This document shows positions 7,607 to 15,107 of a stretch of 29,693 bases of DNA, piece after piece. The position numbers and the translations under genes are program-made. Origin of the DNA: Candidatus Peregrinibacteria bacterium (GTDB lineage Bacteria; Patescibacteriota; Gracilibacteria; UBA1369; LOWO2-01-FULL-3); the NCBI GenBank assembly GCA_007133095.1, contig SLNK01000049.1:1-29693 (forward strand). The letters are read 5' to 3'. Below the pieces are notes generated by a model, which did no database searches, was not told where the DNA came from, and worked only from the letters and a program-made list of their open reading frames with translations. The number at the start of each line of letters is the position of its first letter. Positions within the stretch are counted from its first letter, which is position 1.

Positions 7607-7959
7607 TAAGCACAAAATCGAGAGTTCCCAGGCAACTCATCGCTTACATACTCAAGAAAGGGAACTCCTATCAAAGTGATCTTTTCATAGTTCGTTACAC
7701 AAAAAACGACAAGCATTTTTCTAGATATCGTGCTATCATCAGCAAGAAATTGTTGCGCGGCGCAGTTGACCGTAACAAGCTGAGGCGTCAAATATACGAA
7801 ATAATCCGCACAAAAGACGCTGAAAGAGAAGAAAAACACGCACACGACCTGATCTTAATCCCCAAAAAAAACATTTTGCCACGCACGTTTCGCCAAATTG
7901 AAGATGATATAACGAAGAACATCATAAACAGGCCCCATGACCAAAGTGAACAAGCTTAA
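7603..7959 (+). CDS. rnpA: Ribonuclease P protein component
   Basis: Protein subunit of RNase P, which assists the catalytic RNA in removing 5' leaders from tRNA precursors. At 118 residues it has normal length. The family signature (RNR box) is visible at residues 52-68 as RGAVDRNKLRRQIYEII, after the beta-strand FIVRYTKND. The position directly after rpmH (4-base overlap) and before yidC is the conserved order. Its end overlaps the yidC start by 23 bases. Confidence 0.95.
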   Translation: MISTKSRVPRQLIAYILKKGNSYQSDLFIVRYTKNDKHFSRYRAIISKKLLRGAVDRNKLRRQIYEIIRTKDAEREEKHAHDLILIPKKNILPRTFRQIEDDITKNIINRPHDQSEQA

Positions 7960-9187
7960 TAACATCCTCAAAAACACAATAATTTTTTTAGCAATTTTTT
8001 TGGTAATAAATTACTTCCTTCAAAGTTGCTACGGACCGGAAGACGAAGCGGTGTATGAAACGGGGAACATAGTTCTCTCAACAACAAAAACGGAATATAG
8101 CAGATACCAAACGGTAACTCTCCAAATAAGAAACAACAGCCCGGAAGCTCTAACAATCCCCAATGAATGTCCCGCGGAACCGCTTAACATATACCGATAC
8201 GAAGATGCAGAATGGGTACAAAGAAGCGTTTCTCCAAAGCTATCATGCGAGGAAACAAGCGATATAACCATCCAGCCCGGCAAAGAAATTCTAATCCCCT
8301 ACGATAACTGGAACTACGCGCTTTTCTCCGACATGGGAAGATTTCGCATAGAATTCCCGATAGTTATTGACGACGAAGAAAAAATCTACACATCAAACGA
8401 ATTCAGAATTGTAAAAGAGGGGCTAGTAAGACAACTGGCGGTGGGACTTTTCTATCGTCCTATATATAACGCTCTGATTTTTCTGGCATCCGTAGTTCCA
8501 AAAAATGATTTGGGCCTAGCGATAATCCTTCTCACAATCATAATAAGGACTATTCTTCTGATTCCGTCCCAAAAAGCGATGAAATCTCAGAAAAGAATGA
8601 GGGACATCCAGCCCAAACTGGAAAAAATAAAAGAAAAGTACAAAGGAGATCAGCAAAAAATAGCGATGGAAACAATGGCTATCTGGAAAGAAGCTAAAAT
8701 AAATCCGCTGGGAAGCTGTTTGCCTTTACTGATGCAGCTCCCCTTCTTGATAGCATTATTCTATGTAATACAGAGCGGACTGAACCCGGATAAAGCGTAT
8801 TTGCTCTACACAGAGTACGCAAACTTTAGAATACAAGACATAGACGTACATTTCTTCGGAATAATGAATTTGATGAAAAATAACATGTACGTTCTCCCCC
8901 TAATAGTCGGAGGGCTCCAGTTTATCCAAATGCACATGATGATGGGAGCCAACGCAAAGAAAAAATCCAAAGACGGGAAACCTAACGAAATGGCAATGGC
9001 TCAAAATATAATGCTCTATGTGATGCCCATCATGATAGCGGTCTTCACGGCTTCTCTGCCGGCGGGAGTTGGTTTATACTGGGGAACGTCAACATTATAC
9101 GGAATAATACAGCAATATTTTATAAACAAAGGTGGAGACAGCGAATCAAATGAGCCCAAGGTAAGAGTTATCCCCTCAAAATCCTAA
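7937..9187 (+). CDS. yidC: YidC/Oxa1 membrane protein insertase, lipoprotein-like
   Basis: Inserts membrane proteins alone or with SecYEG. The 416 residues contain an N-terminal hydrophobic segment (13-28), a small extracytoplasmic beta domain (40-160) and the Oxa1 core from about 165. The core has the groove arginine (R204 in IIIRTILLIP), the coiled cytoplasmic hairpin (QPKLEKIKEKYKGDQQKI) and the late helices with LPAGVGLYWGTSTLYGIIQQY. FLQSC at 27-31 resembles a lipobox with Cys31, as in Gram-positive YidC lipoproteins, but Gln at -2 is unusual. The beta domain is about 120 residues, shorter than the E. coli P1 domain. It starts inside rnpA and is followed 18 bases later by khpB. Confidence 0.95.
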   Translation: MTKVNKLNNILKNTIIFLAIFLVINYFLQSCYGPEDEAVYETGNIVLSTTKTEYSRYQTVTLQIRNNSPEALTIPNECPAEPLNIYRYEDAEWVQRSVSPKLSCEETSDITIQPGKEILIPYDNWNYALFSDMGRFRIEFPIVIDDEEKIYTSNEFRIVKEGLVRQLAVGLFYRPIYNALIFLASVVPKNDLGLAIILLTIIIRTILLIPSQKAMKSQKRMRDIQPKLEKIKEKYKGDQQKIAMETMAIWKEAKINPLGSCLPLLMQLPFLIALFYVIQSGLNPDKAYLLYTEYANFRIQDIDVHFFGIMNLMKNNMYVLPLIVGGLQFIQMHMMMGANAKKKSKDGKPNEMAMAQNIMLYVMPIMIAVFTASLPAGVGLYWGTSTLYGIIQQYFINKGGDSESNEPKVRVIPSKS

Positions 9188-9205
9188 CAATCTAACTTTA
9201 ATATC

Positions 9206-9667
9206 ATGGACATTGAAGAAATTTTGAAAGAAACATTGGAGAAATTATTGGAACTGCTGGGAGTGGAGTACAAAAAAATAACAATTGAAGAAGACGAAAA
9301 AGATAATTACTCCATAAACATAGAGACAGAAAACGCAAGCCTCTTAATAGGATATCACGGAGAAAATATACAGGCGTTGCAGCACATGCTTAAAGTTCTC
9401 AGCTGGAAGAAAACAAACAACGAACATTTCAACATAATTCTGGATATTGACGACTATAGAAAAAGACAAGAGGAAAATGTGTTAAATTTGACACAAAGAA
9501 AGATAGAAGCCGCAAGAAAAACCGGCCAACCCCAGACTCTGCCGCCAATGTCTCCTTATTTCAGGAGAAAAATACATATGCACTGCATGGGTGTCGGTTT
9601 TGACGATATAGAAACTTTGAGCAGAGGCGAAGGAGACAAAAGATACGTGGTAATAAAACTTAAATAG
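9206..9667 (+). CDS. khpB: RNA-binding protein KhpB/Jag (KH and R3H domains)
   Basis: A 153-residue RNA-binding protein that in Firmicutes partners KhpA and influences cell elongation and division. An N-terminal helix (Jag-N like) is followed by a KH domain with the GxxG loop GYHG at 49-52 (LLIGYHGENIQALQHML) and an R3H domain with the R-x3-H motif at 120-124 (RRKIH), ending GDKRYVVIKLK. The order rpmH-rnpA-yidC-jag is a widespread conserved cluster. The stop TAG overlaps a GTG of the next gene by one base. Confidence 0.93.
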   Translation: MDIEEILKETLEKLLELLGVEYKKITIEEDEKDNYSINIETENASLLIGYHGENIQALQHMLKVLSWKKTNNEHFNIILDIDDYRKRQEENVLNLTQRKIEAARKTGQPQTLPPMSPYFRRKIHMHCMGVGFDDIETLSRGEGDKRYVVIKLK

Positions 9668-9675
9668 TGAAAATC

Positions 9676-10824
9676 ATGAAAAAGCATAAAACCCTCCTTC
9701 GGTTACTATTGACCGTCGCGATAATTTGCGCGGGATACGTGACGATAGACAAAAATTTCGTAACGGCGGAAGACGAAACTCCCCCACTCGCATTTTACGA
9801 TGTAAATAAAGGAGACACATATTACGTGGCAATCAGCAAACTTAGAGAATGGGACATAATAGAAGGATACGAAGATGGAACTTTCAAACCGGGGATAAGT
9901 ATAAATCGCGCGGAGGCCCTCAAAATGATAACGTTATCAACCGGCGTATTCACGGAGGAAGAAATGGAAGATAAAATCGAAACTGAAGAAACCGAAGAAA
10001 CCGAAGAGGTGGAAGAGAGTGTCGCAGAAGAGAGTGTCGCAGAAGAGAGTGTCGTGGAAGAGAGTGTCGCAGAAGAGAGTGTTGTGGAAGAGAGTGTCGT
10101 AGAAGAGAGTGTCGTAGAAGATGAAATGGAAGAAGCCGATGAAATCGAAGAAGTAGAAGAAACAACTCCTTTTCCCGACACCCCACTTGAAGAATGGTAC
10201 ACAAAATATTTAATAGCAGCCAAAGCGCTGGGAATAATTCACGGACACCCCGACGGAACTTTTAGGCCCGCAGACGAGATAAATCTGGTGGAAACCTTAA
10301 AAATTCTGTTCGAATCAATCCAAACCCAAAAAGAACTGGATTTTGAAAGCACAAGAGAATATCTCTACGAAGACACTCCCCCAGAGGAATGGTTCACCAT
10401 ATATACTTCATATGCGGGAGCAAAAGGAATCATAAACATTTATCCCACCAACACGGTCGCCCCCGCTCAAAAAATGTCCAGAGGATACCTGGCTGAAGTT
10501 ATGTATAGATCAATAATGTCTGAAAAGGGATATGACTTCGGAAAAGCGACATGGTACGGAGGCGCCTTCCAGGGAAACACAACCGCATCGGGAGAAACAT
10601 TCGACAAAAACGAGCTTACGGCAGCGCACAAACACCTGCCCTTCAACACGATAGTTGAAGTAACAAATCTGGCAAACGGAGAATCGGTCGAAGTCAGAAT
10701 TACGGATCGCGGCCCTTACGGCCCCGGCAGAGTGATTGATTTGTCCTCCGAAGCATTTTCAAGAATTGCGTCATTGGGAGCAGGCGTGATAAATGTACAA
10801 TATAAAGTTGTCCATCTTCCTTAA
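9676..10824 (+). CDS. Secreted SLH-domain protein with C-terminal RlpA domain
   Basis: An N-terminal signal segment (hydrophobic LLRLLLTVAIICAGYV) is followed by an SLH repeat (FYDVNKGDTYYVAISKL through GYEDGTFKPG). Next comes an acidic repeat linker of about 70 residues built on EESV(A/V), two more SLH repeats (HGHPDGTFRP; YEDTPPEEWFT) and a C-terminal RlpA double-psi barrel. The barrel has ATWYGGAFQGNTTASGETFD, LTAAHKHLPF and ITDRGPYGPGRVIDLS. The His (AAHK) and Asp (TDRGP) that matter in P. aeruginosa RlpA lytic transglycosylase are both present. Three SLH repeats should hold it on a wall polymer while RlpA cuts or binds glycan. I chose ATG 9676. GTG 9667, overlapping the khpB stop, would add three residues. 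It belongs to the rpmH-khpB operon. Confidence 0.9.
   Translation: MKKHKTLLRLLLTVAIICAGYVTIDKNFVTAEDETPPLAFYDVNKGDTYYVAISKLREWDIIEGYEDGTFKPGISINRAEALKMITLSTGVFTEEEMEDKIETEETEETEEVEESVAEESVAEESVVEESVAEESVVEESVVEESVVEDEMEEADEIEEVEETTPFPDTPLEEWYTKYLIAAKALGIIHGHPDGTFRPADEINLVETLKILFESIQTQKELDFESTREYLYEDTPPEEWFTIYTSYAGAKGIINIYPTNTVAPAQKMSRGYLAEVMYRSIMSEKGYDFGKATWYGGAFQGNTTASGETFDKNELTAAHKHLPFNTIVEVTNLANGESVEVRITDRGPYGPGRVIDLSSEAFSRIASLGAGVINVQYKVVHLP
10012..10116 (+). repeat. Seven 15-base in-frame tandem repeats
   Basis: Seven consecutive copies of GAAGAGAGTGTCGYR-like units (with GTCGCA, GTCGTG, GTTGTG and GTCGTA endings) encode EESVA/EESVV. They form the acidic linker between the first and second SLH repeats. 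The near identity suggests recent expansion by slippage. Confidence 0.9.
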
Positions 10825-10827
10825 AAC

Positions 10828-11148
10828 ATGAGCGTAAAAAAATACAAAACCAGTTTAAGCACGCAAACAAATAAAACCATCAAGTCCTTGATGGTAACCC
10901 TGGCGGGGATGATAGTGGTTTTGATGATAGCTTTTATGGGAACATTAAGCGAAAACGCGGAAAAAGGTTACACACTGGAACAACAAAAACTTAAAAACGA
11001 TCATCTCAAATCGGAAAACGCCGTAATTACAAGGCTTGTCGGCACATCCGCCGCGTCTTCCGGACTTCAGACAAATTCAAAAATCAAAGAAATGGAAGAA
11101 CTGGAAGCAAAAACATACGTAACAAGAGAAGACAACAAGGTAAGATGA
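10828..11148 (+). CDS. Bitopic membrane protein with FtsL/DivIC-like layout
   Basis: A 106-residue protein with a basic cytoplasmic N-terminus (1-18), one transmembrane helix (about 20-40, LMVTLAGMIVVLMIAFMG) and an outer helical segment with coiled-coil character (LEQQKLKNDHLKSENAVITRL). The C-terminus is polar. This topology and size match the divisome proteins FtsL, FtsB and DivIC, whose sequences diverge strongly, so the match is structural rather than by motif. It starts four bases after the SLH-RlpA stop and ends the operon just before the tRNA promoter. Function is an inference. Confidence 0.7.
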   Translation: MSVKKYKTSLSTQTNKTIKSLMVTLAGMIVVLMIAFMGTLSENAEKGYTLEQQKLKNDHLKSENAVITRLVGTSAASSGLQTNSKIKEMEELEAKTYVTREDNKVR

Positions 11149-11149
11149 T

Positions 11150-11177
11150 TTGACTTTGAAAGCGCAATGCTTATACT
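11150..11177 (+). promoter_or_regulatory. Promoter of tRNA-Glu
   Basis: TTGACT (11150-11155), a 16-base spacer and TATACT (11172-11177). The mature tRNA begins 33 bases after the -10 box. It shares both hexamers with the rpmH promoter. Confidence 0.72.
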
Positions 11178-11210
11178 TATGCCTGATCTTTTCGACAAAT
11201 TTGACAATAA

Positions 11211-11285
11211 GGGGCCATCGTCTAGTGGTTAGGACATCAGGTTTTCATCCTGAAAACAGGGGTTCGATTCCCCTTGGCCCTACCA
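11211..11285 (+). tRNA. tRNA-Glu (UUC), CCA encoded
   Basis: A complete cloverleaf. The acceptor GGGGCCA pairs with TGGCCCT (first pair G-U). The D arm contains AGTGGTTAGGA. The anticodon stem TCAGG/CCTGA encloses the loop TTTTCAT with anticodon TTC. The T arm GGGGTTCGATTCCCC is canonical, and A-CCA is encoded at the 3' end. The UUC anticodon reads GAA/GAG, and GAA is very frequent in this genome. Its synthetase, gltX, is at the left edge of the window. Confidence 0.97.
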
Positions 11286-11287
11286 GC

Positions 11288-11308
11288 GGAACGACCTTCG
11301 GTCGTTCC
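11288..11308 (+). terminator. Hairpin terminator after tRNA-Glu
   Basis: GGAACGACC (11288-11296) and GGTCGTTCC (11300-11308) form a 9-bp stem with a TTC loop, two bases after the tRNA CCA. The following T tract is weak (GGTTAAAT), so it could also be a processing stem. Confidence 0.6.
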
Positions 11309-11339
11309 GGTTAAATCTCCTCAAACCCCAATTCCAAAA

Positions 11340-11368
11340 TTGACTCCCCCTCCAAAGCCACCTATCAT
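11340..11368 (+). promoter_or_regulatory. Promoter of the cysteine desulfurase, leaderless
   Basis: TTGACT (11340-11345), a 17-base spacer and TATCAT (11363-11368). The ATG at 11375 lies where transcription should begin (6 bases separate it from the -10 box), which predicts an mRNA without a 5' leader. Confidence 0.7.
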
Positions 11369-11374
11369 TTCGGC

Positions 11375-12529
11375 ATGAAAGAATTGAAAGAAATCTATCT
11401 TGATCACGCTTCAACAACACCAACGGATCCCCGAGTTCTAAAAGAAATGCTCCCGTACTTTTCTGAAAAATATGGAAATCCGGAAGTCCCACACACAAAA
11501 GGAAAAGAGGCTTTGATGGCAATTGACCGCGCCCGTGAAACCATCGCAAAAATTTTAAATTGCAGAGATTCGGAAATAATTTTTACCGGATCCGCGACGG
11601 AAGCAAACAACCTTGTTATTTTCGGCTTAGCCGGAGCAAGCAAAAAAGGAACCCACATAATTACTTCCACAATAGAACATTCGTCAGTCCGCCACCCATG
11701 TGACAAACTTGAAGAAGAAGGCTGGGAAATAACTCGCCTTAAAGCGGACAAAGAAGGATTTGTAAGTCCCGCGGACCTTGAAAAAGCAATAACTCCGCAA
11801 ACGGCACTCGTTTCCATAATGCACGCAAACAATGAAATAGGAACAATTCAGCCGATAGAGGAACTGGGGGAAATATGCCAAAAACACAATATCCCCTTTC
11901 ACACGGACTCATGCCAGACAGCCGGAACACATGACTTGGACGTAAAAAAATTAAAAGTGGACGCACTCACTATAAATGGAGGAAAAATATACGGACCAAA
12001 AGGGGTCGGAGCGCTTTATATCAAGAGAGGAACCCCGATTGAACCAATAATCTACGGAGGAAATCATGAACGGGGATTACGAGCCGGAACACACAACACT
12101 CCGGGAATAATAGGGCTGGCAAAGGCTTTGGAGCTGGTACAGAAAGAAAAAGACAAAGAAAATAAAAGATTGAGCAAACTACGAGACACAATGATAGAAG
12201 GAATCTTGAAAAACATTCCCGCTTCCATTCTCAACGGATCAAAAGAAAAAAGATTGCCCGGAAACATAAACGTAACAATCCCCGGAATAGACGCACAGGA
12301 ACTTCTACTTCACCTTGACCAAAAAGACATATACGCAAGCAGTGGAGCGGCATGCACGTTGGGAAAAAACTCCCCTTCAAACACCCTTATAGCGATAGGA
12401 ATTCCCAAAAAAGAAGTTTTTAGCAGTATAAGAATAAGCCTCGGCAAACAAAATACGGCATCGGACATAGAAGACGCCATCAAAATCATGTCGGATGTTT
12501 GCTCAAAATTACGCAAAAGAAAGCCATAA
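11375..12529 (+). CDS. Cysteine desulfurase, NifS/IscS family
   Basis: A PLP enzyme that takes sulfur from cysteine as a persulfide for Fe-S cluster and tRNA thiolation. It has full length (384 residues). Seen are YLDHASTTP at the N-terminus, EHSSV with H102, HANNEIG, FHTDSCQTAG with D178, and the PLP-lysine loop INGGKIYGPKG with K204 (the usual His before Lys is Gly here). The active-site loop is SSGAACTLGKNSPSN with C327. The extended loop before the Cys fits group I enzymes. No scaffold gene (iscU) is adjacent, so iscS versus nifS naming is left open. It is a single-gene unit with its own promoter, and no clear terminator is visible after it. Confidence 0.94.
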   Translation: MKELKEIYLDHASTTPTDPRVLKEMLPYFSEKYGNPEVPHTKGKEALMAIDRARETIAKILNCRDSEIIFTGSATEANNLVIFGLAGASKKGTHIITSTIEHSSVRHPCDKLEEEGWEITRLKADKEGFVSPADLEKAITPQTALVSIMHANNEIGTIQPIEELGEICQKHNIPFHTDSCQTAGTHDLDVKKLKVDALTINGGKIYGPKGVGALYIKRGTPIEPIIYGGNHERGLRAGTHNTPGIIGLAKALELVQKEKDKENKRLSKLRDTMIEGILKNIPASILNGSKEKRLPGNINVTIPGIDAQELLLHLDQKDIYASSGAACTLGKNSPSNTLIAIGIPKKEVFSSIRISLGKQNTASDIEDAIKIMSDVCSKLRKRKP

Positions 12530-12530
12530 A

Positions 12531-12653
12531 TCAGCCTTTTAGTTTATAGCGCATCCCCCCTCTGCTTACGTCAACACGTTTTGTGCTTTTAAACTTTTCA
12601 CCGCCGCGCCGAACTGTTATTATTCTAAGCCCCACTAGATATTGTGTCCTCAT
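12531..12653 (-). CDS. Possible 40-residue basic protein divergent from nrdJ
   Basis: On the minus strand an ATG at 12653 opens a 40-codon frame ending with TGA at 12531. The product is very basic and glycine-rich (LRIITVRRGGEKFKSTKRV, then SRGGMRYKLKG) and could bind nucleic acid or be a ribosomal-type peptide, but I recognise no family. In favour, it fills the otherwise empty gap between the desulfurase and nrdJ. Against it, glycine codons are mostly GGG/GGC/GGT rather than the GGA preferred around it, the first NrdR box would lie inside it, and no promoter is clear. Treat as tentative. Confidence 0.3.
   Translation of the reverse strand: MRTQYLVGLRIITVRRGGEKFKSTKRVDVSRGGMRYKLKG
12632..12647 (+). 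promoter_or_regulatory. NrdR box 1 upstream of nrdJ
   Basis: CCACTAGATATTGTGT fits the published NrdR palindrome aCaCwAtATaTwGtgt at nearly every conserved position. NrdR is the ATP-cone repressor of ribonucleotide reductase genes. The repressor gene itself is not in this window. Confidence 0.75.
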
Positions 12654-12664
12654 AAGAAAAAAGA

Positions 12665-12680
12665 GCACTATATATGGTAT
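12665..12680 (+). promoter_or_regulatory. NrdR box 2 upstream of nrdJ
   Basis: GCACTATATATGGTAT is a second NrdR-box match, starting 33 bases after the first, about three helical turns. Paired boxes at this spacing are the usual arrangement. It lies 44 bases before the nrdJ ATG and covers the likely promoter region, fitting repression. Confidence 0.75.
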
Positions 12681-12723
12681 AAAGCCTTACTTTAAAATAC
12701 GATAACACATAACAACCATCATT

Positions 12724-15048
12724 ATGCCCCCCATTCAAAAAATTAAAAAACGAAGCGGCGAGATAGTGGATTTTGACCAATCTAAAATAACCGAAGCCGT
12801 CTGGAAAGCGGCAAAATCGGTAGGAGGGCAAAACAAAGAGATGGCGACCCAAATCTCAAATCAGATAACAGCCGTTTTGGAAGTATTTTTTAAAGACGAA
12901 AGCAATGTTCCGACGGTGGAACAAACACAAGATCTTATAGAAAAAATACTGATTGAGGGAGGCCATGCAAAAACAGCAAAAGCTTACATAATATATAGAG
13001 AACAACATAAAAAAATACGCGATACACACACAGCAATACTCAACGGTCACGCAACAAAATTACCCTTCAGCGTCAACGCGTTAAAGGTCCTGGCGGGCAG
13101 GTACCTTCAAAGAAACGAAAAAGGAGAGGTGGCTGAATCACCGGAGGGAATGTTCCAAAGAGTAGCAAAAGCACTTGCGGAAGTGGATAAAGACTATGGA
13201 AAAACCGATGAAGAAATAAACACACTGCGTGAAAATTTCACACAAATGTTGAACAATTTTGAATTTATCCCAGCGGGAAGAACTCTCGCAAACGCAGGAG
13301 GGAAAACAAAACTTGTTTCAAACTGCATAGTTCTTCACATCAAAGACAGTATGGGCGGTATCTTTGAAACACTGCGTGACGCGGCTTTACTCCAACAAGC
13401 GGGATCCGGACTGGGCTTTCCTTGGCACCTTCTCAGACCGGCGGGAACAAGAACGGAAAGAACACAAGGAGTCGCTTCGGGGCCGGTATCGTTTTTAAAA
13501 GCTTACAATGAGTCCTTCGGCGTCATAAAACAACAGGGCCGACATGGAGCCAACATGGGAGTAATGAGAGTGGACCACCCGGATATTTTGGAGTTCATCG
13601 AATCAAAATGGGAAGAAGGTTCACTTGTAAACTTCAACATCTCGATATCACTAACGGACGAATTCATGGAGGCGGTGAAAGCCGAATCAAGAGAGCCATG
13701 GCTCTGTACATGGGAAGGTAAAAAAATGAAACCGAGAAGAATAGTTCGCAATAGCAGAGGCGCCTTTGTTGAAGCGGTAGAAGAAAACATAACAGCCTCC
13801 GAGTTGATGGATAAAATAATCAACGCGGCTTGGAGAAACGGTGAACCCGGAGTTCTATTCCCCGATGCGGCAAATCGAAGCAACCCCATTCCCGCTTTGG
13901 GAAGACTGGAAGCTACAAATCCTTGCGGAGAACAATGGCTACACGACGGAGACGTTTGTAATCTGGGATCAATAAATTTGGCCAAATTTGTGAAAGACGG
14001 TGAAATAGATGAAATAAAATTAAAAAAAGTAACCGAACTGGCTGTCCATATGTTGGACAACGTAATTGATCTATCGGACTTCCCCGTAGACAAAATAAAT
14101 TCGACATTTAGAAAAAATCGCAGAATAGGCCTTGGTCTAATGGGCTTTGCGGATATGTTGTTCCAAATGAAGATTCCATACAACTCGGAAAAAGGGTTTG
14201 CAACGGCGGAAAAAGTTATGACGATAATAAAAGACGCTTCCCACAAATACTCCTCAAAACTGGCGGAATCAAAAGAATGTTTCCCCAACTGGGAAATAAG
14301 TGTTTACGGTCCCCAGCAAAAGAATATAAAAATGCGCAATTCGGCGCTAACAACAGTCGCTCCCACGGGATCAATATCAATGCTCTTGGACTGCAGTTCC
14401 GGAATTGAGCCCTTCTTCGCGCTGATATATTACAAAGAAGTAATGAACGGACAAAAACTCAGATATGTTAATCCATATTTGAAAGAAGAGCTGAAAAAAA
14501 TCGGGATGGACAAAGAAGAAATAATAGAAGAAATAGAAACTACGGGAACTCTTCAACACATAAAAGAAATCCCGGAAGAAGTCAGGAAAGTATACGTTAC
14601 TGCGATGGACATAACGGCCGAAGATCACATAAAGATGCAAGCGGCGTTCCAAAGACAGGTGGACAACAGCATAAGTAAGACAATAAATTTCAACAATTCC
14701 GCAACCAGAGAAGACGTCAAACAAGGATATCTCCTGGCTTGGGAAAACGGATTAAAAGGATGCACGGTTTACAGAGATGGGAGCAGACAAGAACAAGTTT
14801 TAAACCTGCACAAGAAAAAAGAAACGGAGAAAAACATAGAAAAAGAACCCGAACAAGCTTCAATTCAAAATTTTGAAGAAATAATTCCCCCGCCACTACC
14901 GCAAATAAGCGAAGAAAGAGAGCATCTATCTCTAAACAAAAAAGAGATTATTCACAGTAAAAAATGCCCGGAGTGCTCAAACAACATACAGGTAGCGGAA
15001 GGTTGTATGCTTTGTTTAAGTTGCGGATTTTCCGCATGTTCCGCTTAA
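12724..15048 (+). CDS. nrdJ: Class II (adenosylcobalamin-dependent) ribonucleotide reductase
   Basis: Reduces ribonucleotides to deoxyribonucleotides with a radical made from coenzyme B12, with or without oxygen. The 774 residues contain an N-terminal ATP-cone (about 4-95, KRSGEIVDFDQSKI onward) for allosteric control and the ten-stranded barrel. The barrel has Cys201 (LVSNCIV), the NPCGE active-site loop at 399-403 and CNLGSINL at 412-419. Further conserved blocks are RRIGLGLMGFADML, APTGSISMLLDCSSGIEP and LKGCTVYRDGSR. A linker leads to a C-terminal cysteine module (C748, C751, C761, C764, C767, C772) typical of class II enzymes for zinc binding and re-reduction. No second subunit gene is adjacent, as expected. 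Two NrdR boxes precede it and no Shine-Dalgarno sequence is visible. Confidence 0.95.
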   Translation: MPPIQKIKKRSGEIVDFDQSKITEAVWKAAKSVGGQNKEMATQISNQITAVLEVFFKDESNVPTVEQTQDLIEKILIEGGHAKTAKAYIIYREQHKKIRDTHTAILNGHATKLPFSVNALKVLAGRYLQRNEKGEVAESPEGMFQRVAKALAEVDKDYGKTDEEINTLRENFTQMLNNFEFIPAGRTLANAGGKTKLVSNCIVLHIKDSMGGIFETLRDAALLQQAGSGLGFPWHLLRPAGTRTERTQGVASGPVSFLKAYNESFGVIKQQGRHGANMGVMRVDHPDILEFIESKWEEGSLVNFNISISLTDEFMEAVKAESREPWLCTWEGKKMKPRRIVRNSRGAFVEAVEENITASELMDKIINAAWRNGEPGVLFPDAANRSNPIPALGRLEATNPCGEQWLHDGDVCNLGSINLAKFVKDGEIDEIKLKKVTELAVHMLDNVIDLSDFPVDKINSTFRKNRRIGLGLMGFADMLFQMKIPYNSEKGFATAEKVMTIIKDASHKYSSKLAESKECFPNWEISVYGPQQKNIKMRNSALTTVAPTGSISMLLDCSSGIEPFFALIYYKEVMNGQKLRYVNPYLKEELKKIGMDKEEIIEEIETTGTLQHIKEIPEEVRKVYVTAMDITAEDHIKMQAAFQRQVDNSISKTINFNNSATREDVKQGYLLAWENGLKGCTVYRDGSRQEQVLNLHKKKETEKNIEKEPEQASIQNFEEIIPPPLPQISEEREHLSLNKKEIIHSKKCPECSNNIQVAEGCMLCLSCGFSACSA

Positions 15049-15075
15049 AAAAGTTTTCCCCCCTCTTTAAAATAA

Positions 15076-15107
15076 GGTCAAGAGGGCTTACAAAGGCTCT
15101 CTTGACC
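15076..15107 (+). terminator. Terminator hairpin after nrdJ
   Basis: GGTCAAGAGGGC and GCTCTCTTGACC form a 12-bp stem (one G-U) around TTACAAAG, 28 bases after the nrdJ stop. Only two T bases follow the C run, so it may need a factor. Its 3' arm contains the next promoter's -35 box. Confidence 0.65.

Noticed and set aside
10012..10116. CRISPR-like or mobile repeat
   Set aside because: The units are contiguous, in frame and without spacers. They encode an acidic linker in a secreted protein.
13503..14288. 261-codon minus-strand frame within nrdJ
   Set aside because: nrdJ is highly conserved over this stretch; the frame is a shadow.
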